From Candidatus Sulfotelmatobacter sp. (GTDB taxonomy: Bacteria; Acidobacteriota; Terriglobia; Terriglobales; Acidobacteriaceae): a DNA stretch of 8,024 nucleotides. The stretch is taken from assembly GCA_030037575.1 (NCBI GenBank), contig JASHRB010000124.1, positions 1 through 8,024 on the forward strand, written 5' to 3'. The notes beneath the pieces are model-generated. The model was not told the origin of the DNA. It ran no database searches and was given only the letters and a program-made list of their open reading frames with translations. Made by a program: the position numbers and the translations under genes. Each line of letters starts with the position of its first letter. Within the stretch, counting starts at the first letter, position 1. Shown piece by piece: positions 6,921 to 8,024 of the stretch.

Positions 6921-6954
6921 GGTCATACAATATATAGTGTTATATTGCTTGACC
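6921..6954. promoter_or_regulatory. 34-bp AT-rich palindrome, candidate operator or recombination site
   Basis: Two 14-bp arms match at 12 of 14 positions around a 6-bp centre (TAGTGT): GGTCA-2 bp-CAATATA, centre, TATATTG-2 bp-TGACC. It is the most AT-rich spot in an otherwise GC-rich gap. The right arm's end, TTGACC, also serves as the -35 of a candidate promoter pointing to smc, so a protein bound here would block RNA polymerase. The arm-6-arm layout also resembles Xer sites, but the usual TTATGT half-site is missing. Confidence 0.5.
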
Positions 6955-6978
6955 CCACCCTCGGTTCGCCATTACAGT
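6949..6978 (+). promoter_or_regulatory. Candidate promoter for smc
   Basis: TTGACC (6949-6954, five of six) and TACAGT (6973-6978, four of six) are separated by 18 bp. The start would be near 6985, leaving a leader of about 175 nt before the TTG start of smc. The match is only fair, and the long leader is unusual. Confidence 0.3.
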
Positions 6979-7110
6979 GGCTTAAATTTGTGCTCGCCCC
7001 CGCTAGCCCGGGTGCGGAACAGGCTCGAAACGAATCTGAACACAATGAGGGTTCGACAAAGGGTGTATCTGTCCGGTAAACAGCGCAAATCGCACGCGCA
7101 GCCACGCATT

Positions 7111-7138
7111 GGCAACTGGCCACTGACAACTAGCCACT
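7111..7138 (+). repeat. Degenerate 7-bp tandem repeat (four units)
   Basis: Four adjacent heptamers, GGCAACT, GGCCACT, GACAACT and AGCCACT, share the pattern RRCMACT or a one-base rotation of it. They end 10 bp before the ribosome binding site of smc. I recall similar CCACTGG-type runs in acidobacterial intergenic DNA, but that is memory, not checked. Confidence 0.65.
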
Positions 7139-7147
7139 GCTCTTTCG

Positions 7148-7153
7148 AAGGAG
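7148..7153 (+). promoter_or_regulatory. Ribosome binding site that fixes the TTG start of smc
   Basis: AAGGAG lies six bases before TTG 7160. No ATG or GTG is placed as well, and the TTG gives the family's normal N-terminus (LKLKRLQILGFKSF). Confidence 0.8.
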
Positions 7154-7159
7154 TCCACG

Positions 7160-8024
7160 TTGCTTAAACTGAAGCGGCTTCAGATTCTGGGGTTCAAATC
7201 ATTTTGTGACCGCACCGATCTCAAGTTCCAGGGCGAGGGGATTGCGGCGATCATTGGCCCTAACGGTTGCGGCAAATCGAACATTGCCGATGCCATTTCG
7301 TGGGTGCTGGGCGAGCAGTCGGCGAAAACCCTGCGCGGGTCGCGCATGGAAGACGTGATTTTTGCCGGCACGCGCGACCGCAAGCCAACCGGTCTGGCCG
7401 AAGTGTCGCTGACGTTGATTAATCCCGAAGAGTACCGGTGTGGCGACGCGGAGGCGCCGACGGAAATTGATATTCAGGATGAGCTGCCGAGCGGTGCGTC
7501 GCCTTTAGGCAGCGCCGACCATCCTGATCAAGATTGGGATGAAGCCGCGATTCGCGCAGAAGCGGCCGAAGAAACCGAACGCGCAGTACAAAATGCACAG
7601 CCCGGCAGGATCGAGGAAGTTGAAGTACCGCGCGCAAAAATAACCATGATCTCGGCCGCTTTCCCGGATGACGAACCGGCATTCGCTTTCCCGAACGGCA
7701 GGCTCGCGACGGTCATGCCGATTTCGTCGGCGACTGTTGCCGCGCGGCAGGTCGTTCTCAAGATTCGCCACCGCAAGTTCAATCAGCAGCAATTTCGTGC
7801 GGGCGAAATCGTCGTCACCCGGCGGCTATTCCGCTCCGGGGATAGCGAATATTTATTGAATGGCAAGCTCTGCCGTCTGCGCGACATTCAGGACTTGTTC
7901 ATGGGCACGGGTCTTGGCCCCGAGACTTATGCGCTGATCGAGCAAGGGCGCATTGGCCAGATTCTGAGCAGCCGACCGACCGATCGTCGCGCCATTCTTG
8001 AGGAAGCTGCGGGGATCACGAAAT
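7160..8024 (+). CDS. smc: Chromosome segregation ATPase SMC, N-terminal head (3' truncated)
   Basis: The frame is open from TTG 7160 to the window end: 288 codons and one base. SMC dimers with ScpA/ScpB compact and segregate the chromosome by ATP-driven loop extrusion. Visible are the SMC start LQILGFKSF, Walker A GPNGCGKSN (33-41), DAISWVLGEQSAKTLRG (44-60) with the R-loop region, MEDVIFAG (63-70), AEVSLTLIN (80-88), VVTRRLFRSGDSEYLLNGK (218-236), CRLRDIQDLFMGTGLGPETY (238-257), the Q-loop region EQGRIGQILSSRP (261-273) and DRRAILEEAAGITK (275-288). In B. subtilis SMC about 10 residues separate the AEVTLTLDN and EVSVTRR segments; here 127 do (89-215). The insertion is acidic and low in complexity at first (95-160), then basic and strand-like (198-212). 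The TTG start has a strong AAGGAG. The coiled-coil, hinge and Walker B parts lie beyond the window. Confidence 0.95.
   Translation, partial: MLKLKRLQILGFKSFCDRTDLKFQGEGIAAIIGPNGCGKSNIADAISWVLGEQSAKTLRGSRMEDVIFAGTRDRKPTGLAEVSLTLINPEEYRCGDAEAPTEIDIQDELPSGASPLGSADHPDQDWDEAAIRAEAAEETERAVQNAQPGRIEEVEVPRAKITMISAAFPDDEPAFAFPNGRLATVMPISSATVAARQVVLKIRHRKFNQQQFRAGEIVVTRRLFRSGDSEYLLNGKLCRLRDIQDLFMGTGLGPETYALIEQGRIGQILSSRPTDRRAILEEAAGITK

Larger units (their letters stand above)
6695..7147. other. Long intergenic region with no recognisable gene
   Basis: About 450 bp between the antitoxin-like gene and smc. Small open frames on both strands (for example 6717-6926 minus, 6889-7167 plus and 6923-7129 minus) lack ribosome sites and recognisable motifs. 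The stretch contains a 5-bp inverted repeat (6725-6729 with 6737-6741), a GTGCAAT direct repeat at 6884 and 6895, the palindrome GCGCTAGCGC (6907-6916), a 34-bp AT-rich palindrome (6921-6954), a candidate promoter and a heptamer repeat. No tRNA or known riboswitch was recognised. Confidence 0.6.

Noticed and set aside
6717..6926. Minus-strand 69-codon frame upstream of the antitoxin-like gene as a toxin
   Set aside because: No ribosome site, a start inside the large palindrome, basic low-quality composition and no toxin motif.
6889..7167. Plus-strand 92-codon frame running into the smc start
   Set aside because: It overlaps the palindrome, the heptamer repeat and the smc ribosome site, with no coding signature.

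Overview
The window looks like chromosomal DNA from a soil-type Acidobacteriota (Terriglobia/Koribacter-like) genome. This is an inference from protein flavour, moderate-to-high GC, and an SMC head enlarged by a long insertion; no marker gene in the window proves it. Genes sit on both strands in short units, and no transposase, integrase, CRISPR array, tRNA or rRNA was found.

Layout: (1) 1-506, the 3' end of a PolX-type DNA polymerase/3'-5' exonuclease, C-terminal PHP domain. (2) 562-1182, a small single-pass membrane protein with an extracytoplasmic domain, function unknown. (3) 1255-2427, an exported seven-bladed beta-propeller of the 6-phosphogluconolactonase (lactonase) family. (4) 2467-2994 on the minus strand, a decayed DUF421/YetF-family gene, recognisable only by joining all three frames; it lies just behind (5) 3000-3824 minus, a membrane-anchored coiled-coil protein. 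(6) A 103-bp divergent promoter region. (7) 3928-4995, glycine oxidase ThiO, possibly leaderless. (8) 5081-6454, an M20-family zinc dipeptidase. (9) 6460-6694 minus, a solitary HicB-family antitoxin-like gene whose conserved N-terminus runs out of frame before a natural stop. (10) 6695-7147, a long intergenic stretch with an AT-rich 34-bp palindrome, a candidate promoter and a short heptameric tandem repeat. (11) 7160 to the end, the N-terminal ATPase head of the chromosome-segregation protein SMC, starting at TTG and carrying about 115 extra residues relative to B. subtilis SMC.

The intact genes are mostly housekeeping: DNA repair (PolX), sugar/lactone metabolism, thiamine biosynthesis or glycine oxidation (ThiO), peptide turnover (M20) and chromosome organisation (SMC). 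They do not form one pathway. The less ordinary parts are the two broken genes, the palindrome plus repeats upstream of smc, and the SMC head insertion. I see no convincing new multi-gene system.
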